From: Erythrobacter sp. Alg231-14
GTDB taxonomy: Bacteria > Pseudomonadota > Alphaproteobacteria > Sphingomonadales > Sphingomonadaceae
Direction: 5' to 3'
Length of the DNA stretch: 64,000 nucleotides
Assembly (NCBI RefSeq): GCF_900149685.1
Contig: NZ_LT702999.1
Span: 1,860,001-1,924,000 of the forward strand
A model generated the notes under the pieces. It was not told where the DNA came from. It made no database searches and saw nothing but the letters and a program-made list of their open reading frames with translations. Below, piece after piece: positions 43,042 through 51,125 of this stretch (position 1 is its first letter; the number at the start of each line of letters is the position of its first letter). The translations under genes and the position numbers were made by a program.

Positions 43042-44260
43042 GCTGCGCCTCCGCGAACATGGCATCAATCGCTTCGACAACATTGCCAAGCGCACCCGAC
43101 GGCATGGCAAAACGCCCCGCTTCGGTTTGTGACACAGCGCGATCGATCGCGGTTTCCAGATCGTCGATATCGGCGTTGGCAGCCGCGATGCCATATTCGG
43201 CAAAGCGGGAATTCTGCGCGACGCTGGACCCCATTTGTAGGATCACCGGAACACCCGCCAGGGCTGCCTCTATCCCTAGGGTAGATCCGTGGGTGATGAC
43301 GGCATCGGCGTCGAACAAATCGCAATCTAGCGATGCCCCGCGATTGCACCGAAATGGCGGCTTTAGCCAAGCCGGCGCCGGTTCTTCATTGGGGTGCAGC
43401 CGCACGGGCACGTCCCAATCATCGCGTTGAAGGGCCAAGTCATAGAGCGCGGCGATCACATCGGATTGATGATCCGCGTCGCGTCCTTTCAAAGGTTGCG
43501 ATGCGTAGAGGACCGTTTTTCGTCCATTCCCGCTGGCATTTCCGTCGGTTTGGGCGCGCGCATTGCGTGCGGCCCGACGCGCGCGCAATTGCGCCATCGG
43601 TTCAAGCGCGGGATTGCCCGTAACTATGATCTTTTCAGGCGCATGGCCCGACGCGATCAACGTGTCGGCAACGGATTGGCTCAACACCAAAATCCGGTCT
43701 GCATAGTCGGGATCGTGCAGCCAATGATTGGTGGCGCTGGCCAACGTGTCGTTCAAAACGATCGCCGTGATCCCGCGATCTTGCCCGGCATCAATCAACG
43801 CCTTTTCCGCGCGCGGCGAATTGGTGGTGAGGATGATATCGGGCGCCGTTTTGTTGAGTATCCGCGCCGCCAATTCGCCGTGTTCAAACGCCGCCCGCCC
43901 CGCATCTGCATAAAGCGATTGCGCCTTGGCGTGGCCGTGAGTGGCCACTAGATCGCAATAGCCAAACCCCTGATACGCAACGCTTTCTGCGCGTGATACT
44001 GGCCCAGTTGCGTCGACATCGCCCACCAAACTGGTGCCATGGGTCACAATATCGGCATCATCCGGTGTCAGCATATCTTTGACCTGCCAGACCGTTACGC
44101 CCGCATCGCGCGCACCCGCCGCATCGACCACGGCATAGGCTGTGGTGAGAGCGAGGAAATGCACAGTCCATCCACGCGCACTCAACGCCATGGCCACCGG
44201 CAAACAGGCGTTTACGTGACCCCCGCCGTAAGCAGCGCAAAGGATGGTAGGTTGGGACAA
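43034..44260 (-). CDS. GT-B fold glycosyltransferase-like protein of unknown specificity
   Basis: 408 residues. The opening SQPTILCAAYGGGHVNACLP (G-G-G-H-x-x-x-x-x-P) is like that of GT-B enzymes acting on nucleotide sugars. DIILTTNSPRAEKALIDAGQ, KIIVTGNPALEPMAQLRARR and the C-terminal DADAVITHGSTLGIEAALAG with VPVILQMGSSVAQNSRFAEY resemble CDP-glycerol/sialyl-type transferases and UDP-GlcNAc 2-epimerases, where a T/N-H-G-S-T-x-x-x-E motif binds the nucleotide. As the first gene of the minus-strand operon, 220 bases from the divergent epimerase gene, it may transfer the CMP-activated sugar, but that is speculation. Confidence 0.7.
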   Translation of the reverse strand: MSQPTILCAAYGGGHVNACLPVAMALSARGWTVHFLALTTAYAVVDAAGARDAGVTVWQVKDMLTPDDADIVTHGTSLVGDVDATGPVSRAESVAYQGFGYCDLVATHGHAKAQSLYADAGRAAFEHGELAARILNKTAPDIILTTNSPRAEKALIDAGQDRGITAIVLNDTLASATNHWLHDPDYADRILVLSQSVADTLIASGHAPEKIIVTGNPALEPMAQLRARRAARNARAQTDGNASGNGRKTVLYASQPLKGRDADHQSDVIAALYDLALQRDDWDVPVRLHPNEEPAPAWLKPPFRCNRGASLDCDLFDADAVITHGSTLGIEAALAGVPVILQMGSSVAQNSRFAEYGIAAANADIDDLETAIDRAVSQTEAGRFAMPSGALGNVVEAIDAMFAEAQHA

Positions 44261-44480
44261 TTTACGGCATTCTCGTGTTATAAAGCTTCGTGATTTACGG
44301 GCTTATTGCCGGGGGATTTTGCATCGCATCGAGGATGTTGGATGATGCGTTTTACCCGGTGAGGAAGAGATAGTTTTTCCACTCGGAAGTGGGAAAGGCT
44401 ATTGCATCCAAAACCGAAGCAATTGCGCTTCGTCATGCGGCCTATGGTCGCCCGAAAACGCCCGCCAGAAAGGCACGAAT

Positions 44481-45494
44481 ATGCGTACTGTCCTTATCAC
44501 CGGATCGGCCGGCTTTATCGGATACCATCTGGCGCAACTTTTGTTGGACGAAGGGTTTCGTGTTGTCGGGTATGACGGGATGACCGATTACTATGATGTC
44601 CGCTTGAAAGAACGGCGGCATCAAATGTTGCTTCAAAACGCCAATTTCACCTGCGCACAGGGGATGTTGGAAGATTTTGACACGCTCCACACGCTGGCCA
44701 TGCGTGAAGAACCGGATGTTATCGTGCATCTCGCCGCGCAGGCCGGGGTCCGCTACAGCCTTGAAAACCCGCGCGCATATGTCGATGCGAACCTTGTCGG
44801 TGCGTTCAACGTGATGGAATGCGCGCGCGAATTGGGCGTCGATCATTTGTTGATGGCCTCCACATCGTCGGTTTACGGCGCGAACACCGAAATGCCGTTC
44901 GATGAAAGGGAGAAATGCGACACGCAATTGACCCTTTATGCTGCGACCAAGAAGGCGAATGAGGCGATGGCCCATTCCTATGCTCATCTGTGGAACTTGC
45001 CGACGACGATGTTCCGGTTCTTCACCGTTTATGGCCCATGGGGTCGCCCCGATATGGCGCTATTTAAGTTCACACGCGGGATCCTGGAGGGGACTCCGAT
45101 CGACATTTACAACAATGGCGAGATGTTCCGCGACTTTACCTATGTCACGGACCTTGTTCGCGCGATCCGTTTGTTGATCGATAAAGCACCTGTTCGCCCA
45201 GAAACGCCGGACGATATTCCCGAATGGGATTCGCTGTCCCCCGCCGCCCCATGGCGCGTGGCCAATATTGGCAACAGCGACACCGTGAAATTGATGGATT
45301 TCGTCACCGCGATCGAATCGGAATGCGGACGCGAGGCGGTGAAGAATTTTATGCCGATGCAAAAAGGCGATGTGCCCGCAACCTATGCCGATGCGACTTT
45401 GTTGCGCGAATTGACCGGATACACCCCCCAAACCGACGTGCGTAAGGGGATTGGGAAATTCGTCGCCTGGTACCGCGACTATTACGGCGTGTGA
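44481..45494 (+). CDS. UDP-glucuronate 4-epimerase (NAD-dependent epimerase)
   Basis: 337 residues. The Rossmann motif TVLITGSAGFIGYHLAQLLL is at the N-terminus; DYYDVRLKERRHQMLLQN is typical of UDP-GlcA 4-epimerases (LpsL/WbnF/Cap1J). The catalytic Y-x-x-x-K is in QLTLYAATKKANEAMAHSYA, with STSSVYGAN upstream. FRFFTVYGPWGRPDMALFKF is diagnostic for this subfamily. It makes UDP-galacturonate for the surface polysaccharide. It is read divergently from the glycosyl operon; its stop abuts the stop of the next gene with no base between. Confidence 0.93.
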   Translation: MRTVLITGSAGFIGYHLAQLLLDEGFRVVGYDGMTDYYDVRLKERRHQMLLQNANFTCAQGMLEDFDTLHTLAMREEPDVIVHLAAQAGVRYSLENPRAYVDANLVGAFNVMECARELGVDHLLMASTSSVYGANTEMPFDEREKCDTQLTLYAATKKANEAMAHSYAHLWNLPTTMFRFFTVYGPWGRPDMALFKFTRGILEGTPIDIYNNGEMFRDFTYVTDLVRAIRLLIDKAPVRPETPDDIPEWDSLSPAAPWRVANIGNSDTVKLMDFVTAIESECGREAVKNFMPMQKGDVPATYADATLLRELTGYTPQTDVRKGIGKFVAWYRDYYGV

Positions 45495-46106
45495 TTAACC
45501 CTCGTTAGGGTCGGCGGCCTCTGGCGCGGGTGGTGTCGTACTGGGTAAATCGCCTTCGCCGGGCAATGGCCCTGCACGTTCGCGTTCCAACCGTTCCAGA
45601 TATTCCCGCTCAATCTGTTCAACGCGCGCCTGTTCATCGGCGGCGTCCCCATCAATCGTCGATAGGCGGTCTTGCCGTGCTTCTTCGATCAATTGGCTAA
45701 AGCGAACATTCTCACCCTCTGCGCGTTCGGCATAGGCTTGATCAATAAACCGTTCGGTGCAGCCGGTGAAACCGCCCGCGCCCGCCGGATCGCACGACAA
45801 GGTGCCATGGGCACCGATATATCGGATGCTCTCAATCTGGCGTGTGCGCGAAATGTTTTCCGGCGAATCGCTGTGGCGAAGGTTTGATGGGATGCGATAC
45901 CGGTCGGCCTCAACCACAATTTGACAGACGACCAATTCGCCTTCGATCGTGGGTTCGGGGCATTCGCTTTCGTCATAAGCGATCACCATATTCACGCGGT
46001 CACCGGCCTGATCCTGTGCAGCGGCAGGGCCGATCAATGCCAATCCCGCCACGGGCGCAGCAAGGGACAAAATCGCAAGGCGCGACAGGTTGAGCGCGTA
46101 AGACAT
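45495..46106 (-). CDS. secreted hypothetical protein
   Basis: 203 residues from the ATG at 46106. Signal peptide MSYALNLSRLAILSLAAPVA with likely cleavage after GPAAA. The mature part has four Cys (SECPEPTIEGELVVCQIVVE and TLSCDPAGAGGFTGCTERFI). ECPEPTIEGELVVCQIVVEA-DRYRIPSNLR is a pattern I associate with conserved Sphingomonad exported proteins of unknown role. The last 70 residues are a charged coiled stretch ending in a Pro-rich tail. No domain is recognised. Start upstream at 46169 possible but lacks support. Confidence 0.75.
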   Translation of the reverse strand: MSYALNLSRLAILSLAAPVAGLALIGPAAAQDQAGDRVNMVIAYDESECPEPTIEGELVVCQIVVEADRYRIPSNLRHSDSPENISRTRQIESIRYIGAHGTLSCDPAGAGGFTGCTERFIDQAYAERAEGENVRFSQLIEEARQDRLSTIDGDAADEQARVEQIEREYLERLERERAGPLPGEGDLPSTTPPAPEAADPNEG

Positions 46107-46238
46107 TGAGTGTTTCCTCTTAAATGCGCCGATCGACGCATGAACATTTGTCAGAGCGATATATAGCAACGGGTGAACCGTTTCTGAAGAGCTTACCCGC
46201 CCTCTTTGCCGTCGATCCGATCACCGCGGCGCATTGGG

Positions 46239-46760
46239 TTAGATCCGCTCGCTCACTTTGATTGCGATTCGGCATCCCAAACGAATGGCGCCGGACAACA
46301 AAGGATAGGCCGGCGCGCTTTCCGCGCCATTGGCAAGCGCGGCATCGCGGTGTTCCCGTTCTTCTTCGCGAAATTCCTCAATCATTTCGGCCAATTCAGG
46401 TTCGGACCCGGTTTCGGCCAGGCGATCAAGTTGGTCGGAATAATGCTTGTCGATCTCGGTTTCGACCGCTGCGGTGCACGCCATCGCGGCCTCTGGCCCA
46501 AGCAGCGCCGTGCCCGCACCCAACGCGTATCCGGCGGCGGACCAAAATGGATGCAAAGCCGTGGGGCGCACGCCGCGTTTGGCCAAAACCGCGTCAAACC
46601 GCGCGCAGTGGGTTTCTTCTTGTTCAGCCATGTGACGGATTTCGGCGGAATGCGGTCCGCGATCGCCCATTACGGCCAATTGCCCTTTGTAAATTCGGGT
46701 TGCGCCAAATTCGCCCGCCTGATCGACGCGGATCATACGGTGCAGTTCGTCGCGATCCAT
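46239..46760 (-). CDS. coq7: demethoxyubiquinone hydroxylase (Coq7)
   Basis: 173 residues, the short bacterial form. Diiron ligands are seen in RVDQAGEFGATRIYKGQLAV (first Glu), MAEQEETHCARFDAVLAKRG (E-x-x-H), ACTAAVETEIDKHYSDQLDR (Glu) and FREEEREHRDAALANGAESA (E-x-x-H). It hydroxylates demethoxyubiquinone in ubiquinone biosynthesis at the inner membrane face. It follows dsbB by 41 bases on the same strand and is likely in the same transcript. Confidence 0.95.
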   Translation of the reverse strand: MDRDELHRMIRVDQAGEFGATRIYKGQLAVMGDRGPHSAEIRHMAEQEETHCARFDAVLAKRGVRPTALHPFWSAAGYALGAGTALLGPEAAMACTAAVETEIDKHYSDQLDRLAETGSEPELAEMIEEFREEEREHRDAALANGAESAPAYPLLSGAIRLGCRIAIKVSERI

Positions 46761-46801
46761 ATTACACTCCTGAAAAACGGGCAGCTCCCGATGGCGGGAT
46801 C

Positions 46802-47254
46802 TTACTTCTTATACGCAGCGAAGGCCACAATAGCTGCTCCGCCGATGCAAGAAATAAGGAAATTCCAACCGGCCAACGAAATTCCGAACAAATCCCATGG
46901 CGCGACGTCACATCGGATCAAGGGGGCGGCGGAAATATCCATCACATCGACATCGGGCGCAAATGTGCTGCACCCGGTGATCCCTTCCCACCATCCGTAT
47001 TCGACCCCGGCGTGGAACCCACCGATCAACCCCGAGGTTATAACCGCCAGACCCGCCAAAGCGAGCCAAACCCGTTGGGGCGGCGCAACAAAGGACACCA
47101 ATGCCAAGGCAACAGCAGCAAAATGGGGCCAACGCTGCCACCAACACATTTCACACGGATAAAGGCCAAAACCGTATTGGGAGATGTAGGCACCGCCCAA
47201 CAGGCCCACCGGAATCGCCAATGCCAAGGCGCGCGTTTGTTGTAGTCCAGTCAT
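46802..47254 (-). CDS. dsbB: disulfide bond formation protein B
   Basis: 150 residues from ATG at 47254. Four membrane helices: RALALAIPVGLLGGAYISQY, FAAVALALVSFVAPPQRVWL, ALAGLAVITSGLIGGFHAGV and ISLAGWNFLISCIGGAAIVA. The first redox pair is in LYPCEMCWWQRWPH (C-x-x-C) and the second in ITGCSTF and PLIRCDVAPWDLFGISLAGW. DsbB re-oxidises DsbA and passes electrons to quinone; a DsbA is not in the window. The DsbI/DsbB family split cannot be made with certainty. Confidence 0.92.
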   Translation of the reverse strand: MTGLQQTRALALAIPVGLLGGAYISQYGFGLYPCEMCWWQRWPHFAAVALALVSFVAPPQRVWLALAGLAVITSGLIGGFHAGVEYGWWEGITGCSTFAPDVDVMDISAAPLIRCDVAPWDLFGISLAGWNFLISCIGGAAIVAFAAYKK

Positions 47255-47339
47255 AGATCGGACCTTTAATCGGCCATCGCACCAATGGCCACCCAATGTG
47301 ACCGGTGCCCGGCTGCTGGTAGAGAATTATCGCGGTCGT

Positions 47340-48677
47340 TTACTGGCGCAACGCAACCGAACTGGAGGTCGTGCGACGCAGGGTTTCAATCGCATAATGC
47401 AGTTGAAAATCCTCTACGCCTTGCTCTTCGAGCTGTTCGGCCGTCAATTGGAAACGCGGATCGTCGATGTTGTCATCCTCCAATTCCGCATCATCAATGC
47501 CCAATTCGTTGACCAAATGCCCGCGCAGATCGGATTCGCGCGTTTGATACCGTTCGCGCAGCGCGAAATCGGGATCGGACAATTGCGGCACACGGATATC
47601 GGGCGTGATGCCCCCTTCCTGCACCGATGCACCGGACGGTGTGAAGTACCGCGCGGTGGTCAATTTCAACGCCGCATCAGGGCCCAATGGCAACAGCGAT
47701 TGAACCGAACCTTTGCCGAAGCTGCGTTGGCCCATGACCAAGGCGCGGCGATGATCTTGCAAAGCACCGGCGACAATTTCCGAAGCAGAAGCGGAACCGG
47801 CATCAATCAAGACAATGATTGGGACACCTTCGGCCATATCACCGCGAAACACGGTTTCTGCATCGTACAAAAGAGTTTCGCCGCGCGCGCGGCCACGTTG
47901 TGAAACGATGCGGCCGGAATCGAGGAACAGGTCGGACAAGGCCACCGCTTCATCGAGCGACCCGCCCGGATTGGACCGCAAATCCAGCACCAAACCGCTC
48001 ATCCTGCCGGTCGCTTCGTCTTGCAGCGCTTCCCATGCGCGATAGACATCGGCGCCGACATCGGCGGAAAATTCATTGACTGAAATGTGTCCAATATTAC
48101 CGGATTCGAGCGAATGAGTAACCGGCTCCAATTCGATAACGCCGCGCGTTACATCGACTTCGAACGGCTCATCGCGACCCGGACGGAAAATGGTCAACTT
48201 GATGGATGTGCCCGCTTTGCCGCGCATCCGCGCAACCGCGTCATCCAAATCGCCGCCATAGATTAGGTCGCCGTCCAAATGGGTGATGAAATCACCCGCT
48301 TTGACGCCTTGCGCATCGGCCGGGCTGCCTTTGAACGGTGAAATCACCTTGACCGCGCCGTCTTCCATGATGACCGACAGACCCAAACCGGAATAATTGC
48401 CGTCAATCATCGTGGTCAGCCGTTCAAGATCGCTGCCGTCGAGATAGGCGGAATGGGGGTCGAGCGATGTCAGCATCCCATCGATCATGCCGCGCACAAG
48501 TTGTTCGTCATCAACCGGCTCAACATAGTTTGCCTGAATGCGTTGATAGACCGCGAAAACCTTCGCCAATTCGGGCCCGGCGCGGCCATCGACCTGCGCC
48601 ATGGTGGCGGTGGTTGCGGGGATCAGCGCGACGGCTGTGACGAGAGCGGCGCTGCGAAGCAAGGCGGCGATTTTCAT
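47340..48677 (-). CDS. ctpA: C-terminal processing peptidase, S41 family
   Basis: 445 residues with a signal peptide (KIAALLRSAALVTAVALIPA). A CtpA N-terminal segment (RGMIDGMLTSLDPHSAYLDG) leads into a PDZ domain (YSGLGLSVIMEDGAVKVISP, GDFITHLDGDLIYGGDLDDA). The protease core has LDLRSNPGGSLDEAVALSDL, the catalytic Ser in IDAGSASASEIVAGALQDHR and the general-base Lys in LVMGQRSFGKGSVQSLLPLG. It cleaves the C-termini of periplasmic targets such as murein hydrolase regulators. It lies after the EnvC-like activator gene, 155 bases away, as in many alphaproteobacteria. Confidence 0.94.
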   Translation of the reverse strand: MKIAALLRSAALVTAVALIPATTATMAQVDGRAGPELAKVFAVYQRIQANYVEPVDDEQLVRGMIDGMLTSLDPHSAYLDGSDLERLTTMIDGNYSGLGLSVIMEDGAVKVISPFKGSPADAQGVKAGDFITHLDGDLIYGGDLDDAVARMRGKAGTSIKLTIFRPGRDEPFEVDVTRGVIELEPVTHSLESGNIGHISVNEFSADVGADVYRAWEALQDEATGRMSGLVLDLRSNPGGSLDEAVALSDLFLDSGRIVSQRGRARGETLLYDAETVFRGDMAEGVPIIVLIDAGSASASEIVAGALQDHRRALVMGQRSFGKGSVQSLLPLGPDAALKLTTARYFTPSGASVQEGGITPDIRVPQLSDPDFALRERYQTRESDLRGHLVNELGIDDAELEDDNIDDPRFQLTAEQLEEQGVEDFQLHYAIETLRRTTSSSVALRQ

Positions 48678-48832
48678 GGGGTGTGCAAGGCTCCTTTATC
48701 CAACGTTGTATCGCGCGATCCACCTTAACGCCAGATGAGAGCGTCATGTGGGGTGGATACGTCCCTGACCGGGGCAGTTTATGGCGGGATCTTTACCAAT
48801 CGGATCGCAAGGGTTCGATGCGAACGAGTGAA

Positions 48833-50092
48833 TTAACGCAGGAAGTTGAGCGGGTTAACAGGCTCTCCATCCTGACGCAGCTCTATTCCAATCATCGGAT
48901 CTTCGCCTCCGGCAACGCCCAAAGGTGCGCCGCCAATGACCTCGTCGCCCACTTCGGCGGCCACTCTTTCAAGGCCGGTCACCAAACTGGTCCAGCCGCC
49001 GGGATGTTCGATAATCACGATTCGCCCAAACCCGCGATACGGCCCCGCAAAGGCAATGCGACCCGACGCCGGTGCAACCACTTGCGCGCCAGATTGCGGC
49101 GCCAGCGACAATCCCTTTGAACGCAAACCGCTTTCCCGCATTTCGCCAAATCCGGCGATGGTCCGACCTTGGACGGGCAGTTGAAACGCGGTCAATGCCG
49201 TGGTCGTTGCGGCCGGGGTGGGTGTGGAATCGCTGGCGTCGATATCGGCGATGTCGGCGGCGATGTTGGCAGGACGCATTACCGGGCCGGGCAATGCCGC
49301 CAGTTCACGGCGCAACATAGCCGCATCGTCGATTACATCGATCAATCCGTCCAAATCACGCGCTTCCTCGGCCAAGGCCAAGGCGCGCTCCCCTTCGCGC
49401 AGAGCATTGCCGCGCGCTTCGCGTGACGCCAGCCTTTGGCGCGATTCCAAAGCGGCCAGATCCGCCCGACGTGCCTGCAATTCTTCTTCACCCGCGCCCA
49501 AACTTTCCAATTCGCGCGCGGCCTGTTGTTCCAAGGCGCGGCCTTGTTCCAATTCTCCGCGCAGCGCGGCCGTTCGATCGCGGATTTCGGGAACTGCCGA
49601 GGCAAGAACCGCACGAACATAGACGAGGTCTTTGAGCGATCCCGGTTGCAACGCAGACAAGGCCAATGGTCGCCGCGCCGTGGTTTGCAACGCGCCGGTC
49701 AACCGCACCAAAGGCTGTTGCCGTTCCGCCAGTCGCGCCGACAACGCAGTCCGGTCCGCCTGAGTCAGCGAATATCGTGCGCGTGCAGCGGCTATGTTGG
49801 CTTCTGCCGCTTGGATTTGTGCTGCGATGGCGGCCGCTTCGCTTGCGGTTTTATCGGCGGCAATCGTCGCGTCGTCGGATGCTTGGGTGAAGCGATCCGC
49901 GCGGGTTTGCGCTTGCCTGCTTTCGCGGGTGGCCCTCTCCAATTCGGCCTGCGCCTCATCCGGTTCCATAATCGCAACGTTGCGTTGTGCCCTGCTGTTG
50001 GGAACGGCTAACGCCATGGCCGCGATCAAAGCCAACGCCAAAAAGCCAAAAGCAGCGGTATGAAAAGCAGGATTGCGCATGGTGAACGACAC
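48833..50092 (-). CDS. EnvC-like murein hydrolase activator with degenerate LytM domain
   Basis: 419 residues. Signal/anchor helix at about 10-30 (FHTAAFGFLALALIAAMALA). Residues about 43-110 and 180-270 are Ala/Glu/Arg-rich coiled coils. The C-terminal LytM fold starts FQLPVQGRTIAGFGEMRESG. The zinc ligands of active M23 peptidases are missing: the H-x-G-x-D site reads LRSKGLSLAP and the final H-x-H reads IGIELRQDGEPVNP. Thus it is probably not an enzyme but, like EnvC, activates an amidase at the septum. Some sphingomonad annotations simply call it peptidoglycan DD-metalloendopeptidase; the lost ligands argue against that. Downstream of rlmH in a same-strand series. Confidence 0.88.
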   Translation of the reverse strand: MSFTMRNPAFHTAAFGFLALALIAAMALAVPNSRAQRNVAIMEPDEAQAELERATRESRQAQTRADRFTQASDDATIAADKTASEAAAIAAQIQAAEANIAAARARYSLTQADRTALSARLAERQQPLVRLTGALQTTARRPLALSALQPGSLKDLVYVRAVLASAVPEIRDRTAALRGELEQGRALEQQAARELESLGAGEEELQARRADLAALESRQRLASREARGNALREGERALALAEEARDLDGLIDVIDDAAMLRRELAALPGPVMRPANIAADIADIDASDSTPTPAATTTALTAFQLPVQGRTIAGFGEMRESGLRSKGLSLAPQSGAQVVAPASGRIAFAGPYRGFGRIVIIEHPGGWTSLVTGLERVAAEVGDEVIGGAPLGVAGGEDPMIGIELRQDGEPVNPLNFLR

Positions 50093-50129
50093 TTTGCCCC
50101 ATGATTGAACGCGATGATAGGCCCGTTGG

Positions 50130-50549
50130 TCAGACCCGGTGGTAGGGATGACCCGCTAGGATGCTGGTCGCGCGGTACAATTGTTCCATCACCATCGCGC
50201 GCGCCATCAAATGCGGCCATGTCGCCGGACCAAAGGCGAGCAAGAGATCGGCGTTTTTCCGGTCTTCGTCGGAATGCCCATCGGCGGCCCCCAATACAAA
50301 GCGCGCCTCACGCATGCCATCATCGCGCCAGCGGCCCAATAGCGCGGCAAAATCCTCCGATCCCATCGCCTTGCCCCGCTCATCCAAAAGGATGGTTTTG
50401 TGGGGACTTAAGGGGTCGGGAATTTTACCGCCGGTTTCCGGCAGTTCGGTGAGTTTCACCGGCCAGGTCAGGCGTTTTTCATAGCGCGCGACAAGCTCCG
50501 CCTCGGGTGAGCGGGCGATCTTTCCACGGGCGATAACATGCAGGAGGAT
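50130..50549 (-). CDS. rlmH: 23S rRNA (pseudouridine1915-N3)-methyltransferase, apparent ATC start
   Basis: 139 residues if translation begins at ATC 50549. The frame reads (M)LLHVIARGKIARSPEAELVA, then RYEKRLTWPVKLTELPETGG, the expected RlmH N-terminus. SPOUT-fold motifs follow: ARFVLGAADGH, LLLAFGPATWPHLMARAMVM and EQLYRATSILAGHPYHRV, the last being the invariant tail. The first in-frame ATG/GTG/TTG is GTG at 50459, which would delete 30 conserved residues. Upstream in frame up to the rsfS stop (50604) there is no canonical start codon. An AGAGAG stretch (50564-50559) sits nine bases before the ATC. An ATT at 50558 or CTG at 50543 are alternatives. The enzyme methylates pseudouridine 1915 of helix 69. 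Confidence 0.85.
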   Translation of the reverse strand: MLLHVIARGKIARSPEAELVARYEKRLTWPVKLTELPETGGKIPDPLSPHKTILLDERGKAMGSEDFAALLGRWRDDGMREARFVLGAADGHSDEDRKNADLLLAFGPATWPHLMARAMVMEQLYRATSILAGHPYHRV

Positions 50550-50603
50550 GGCCGGAATCTCTCTACTATCTGGTGCGCGCGCGTTGGCGCGCAGGCGAAA
50601 GGG

Positions 50604-51023
50604 TTACGCCCGGCCTTGTTGCGGCGTGCCGCCTTCGAAGGACCACATACGTTCCAGATTGTAAAAGGTGCGCACTTCGGGCCGGAACAGATGGACGACA
50701 ATATCGCCCGCATCGATCAACACCCAATCCGCCGTCGGCAAACCTTCGATGCGAACAGGGCCGTGGCCCGCTTGTTTGACCTTTTCAGCCAATTTCTGCG
50801 CCATAGACGCGACCTGACGGGTAGATCGGCCGCTGGCGATCACCATAAAATCGGCGACCGAGCTTTTCCCTTCTAGGGGGATTGAGACGATTTCCTGCGC
50901 TTGATCATCGTCAAGCTGGCTCATCACCAAATCGTGCAGTGGGTGTTCGCCTAATTCAGATGGCATAGTCAAAATTGCCTTTTCGGGCACCGCAGAGGCG
51001 GCGGGTGTTGGTGTCATAGACAC
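50604..51023 (-). CDS. rsfS: ribosome silencing factor
   Basis: 139 residues from GTG 51023, which has GGAG eight bases upstream; an ATG two codons later is also usable. The family core is complete: LVMSQLDDDQAQEIVSIPLE, FMVIASGRSTRQVASMAQKL, GPVRIEGLPTADWVLIDAGD and IVVHLFRPEVRTFYNLERMW. RsfS binds ribosomal protein uL14 and keeps subunits apart during starvation. It precedes rlmH, as is typical, in the nadD-rsfS-rlmH order. rlmH is in the same reading frame directly after this stop. Confidence 0.94.
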   Translation of the reverse strand: MSMTPTPAASAVPEKAILTMPSELGEHPLHDLVMSQLDDDQAQEIVSIPLEGKSSVADFMVIASGRSTRQVASMAQKLAEKVKQAGHGPVRIEGLPTADWVLIDAGDIVVHLFRPEVRTFYNLERMWSFEGGTPQQGRA

Positions 51024-51125
51024 GCGGGAATCTCCAAGATGTGGGGCTAAAATGGGCGCCTATGCGCGGGATGGCAAGGAAAGTTGCGTCCAATCGGATA
51101 AGATGAAGGCCCAAAATGGGTCGCT

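Noticed and set aside
44350..44400. TTTTTCCACTCGGAAGTGGGAAA hairpin upstream of the epimerase gene
   Set aside because: The stem is imperfect and there is no T run in the needed position; too weak to call a terminator or riboswitch.
46206..47245. Two long plus-strand frames (318 and 327 residues)
   Set aside because: Antisense to coq7 and dsbB, both with full active-site residues; no ribosome site or recognised domain.
50130..50459. rlmH starting at GTG 50459
   Set aside because: It would drop 30 residues that match the RlmH N-terminus; the upstream frame continues with conserved sequence.
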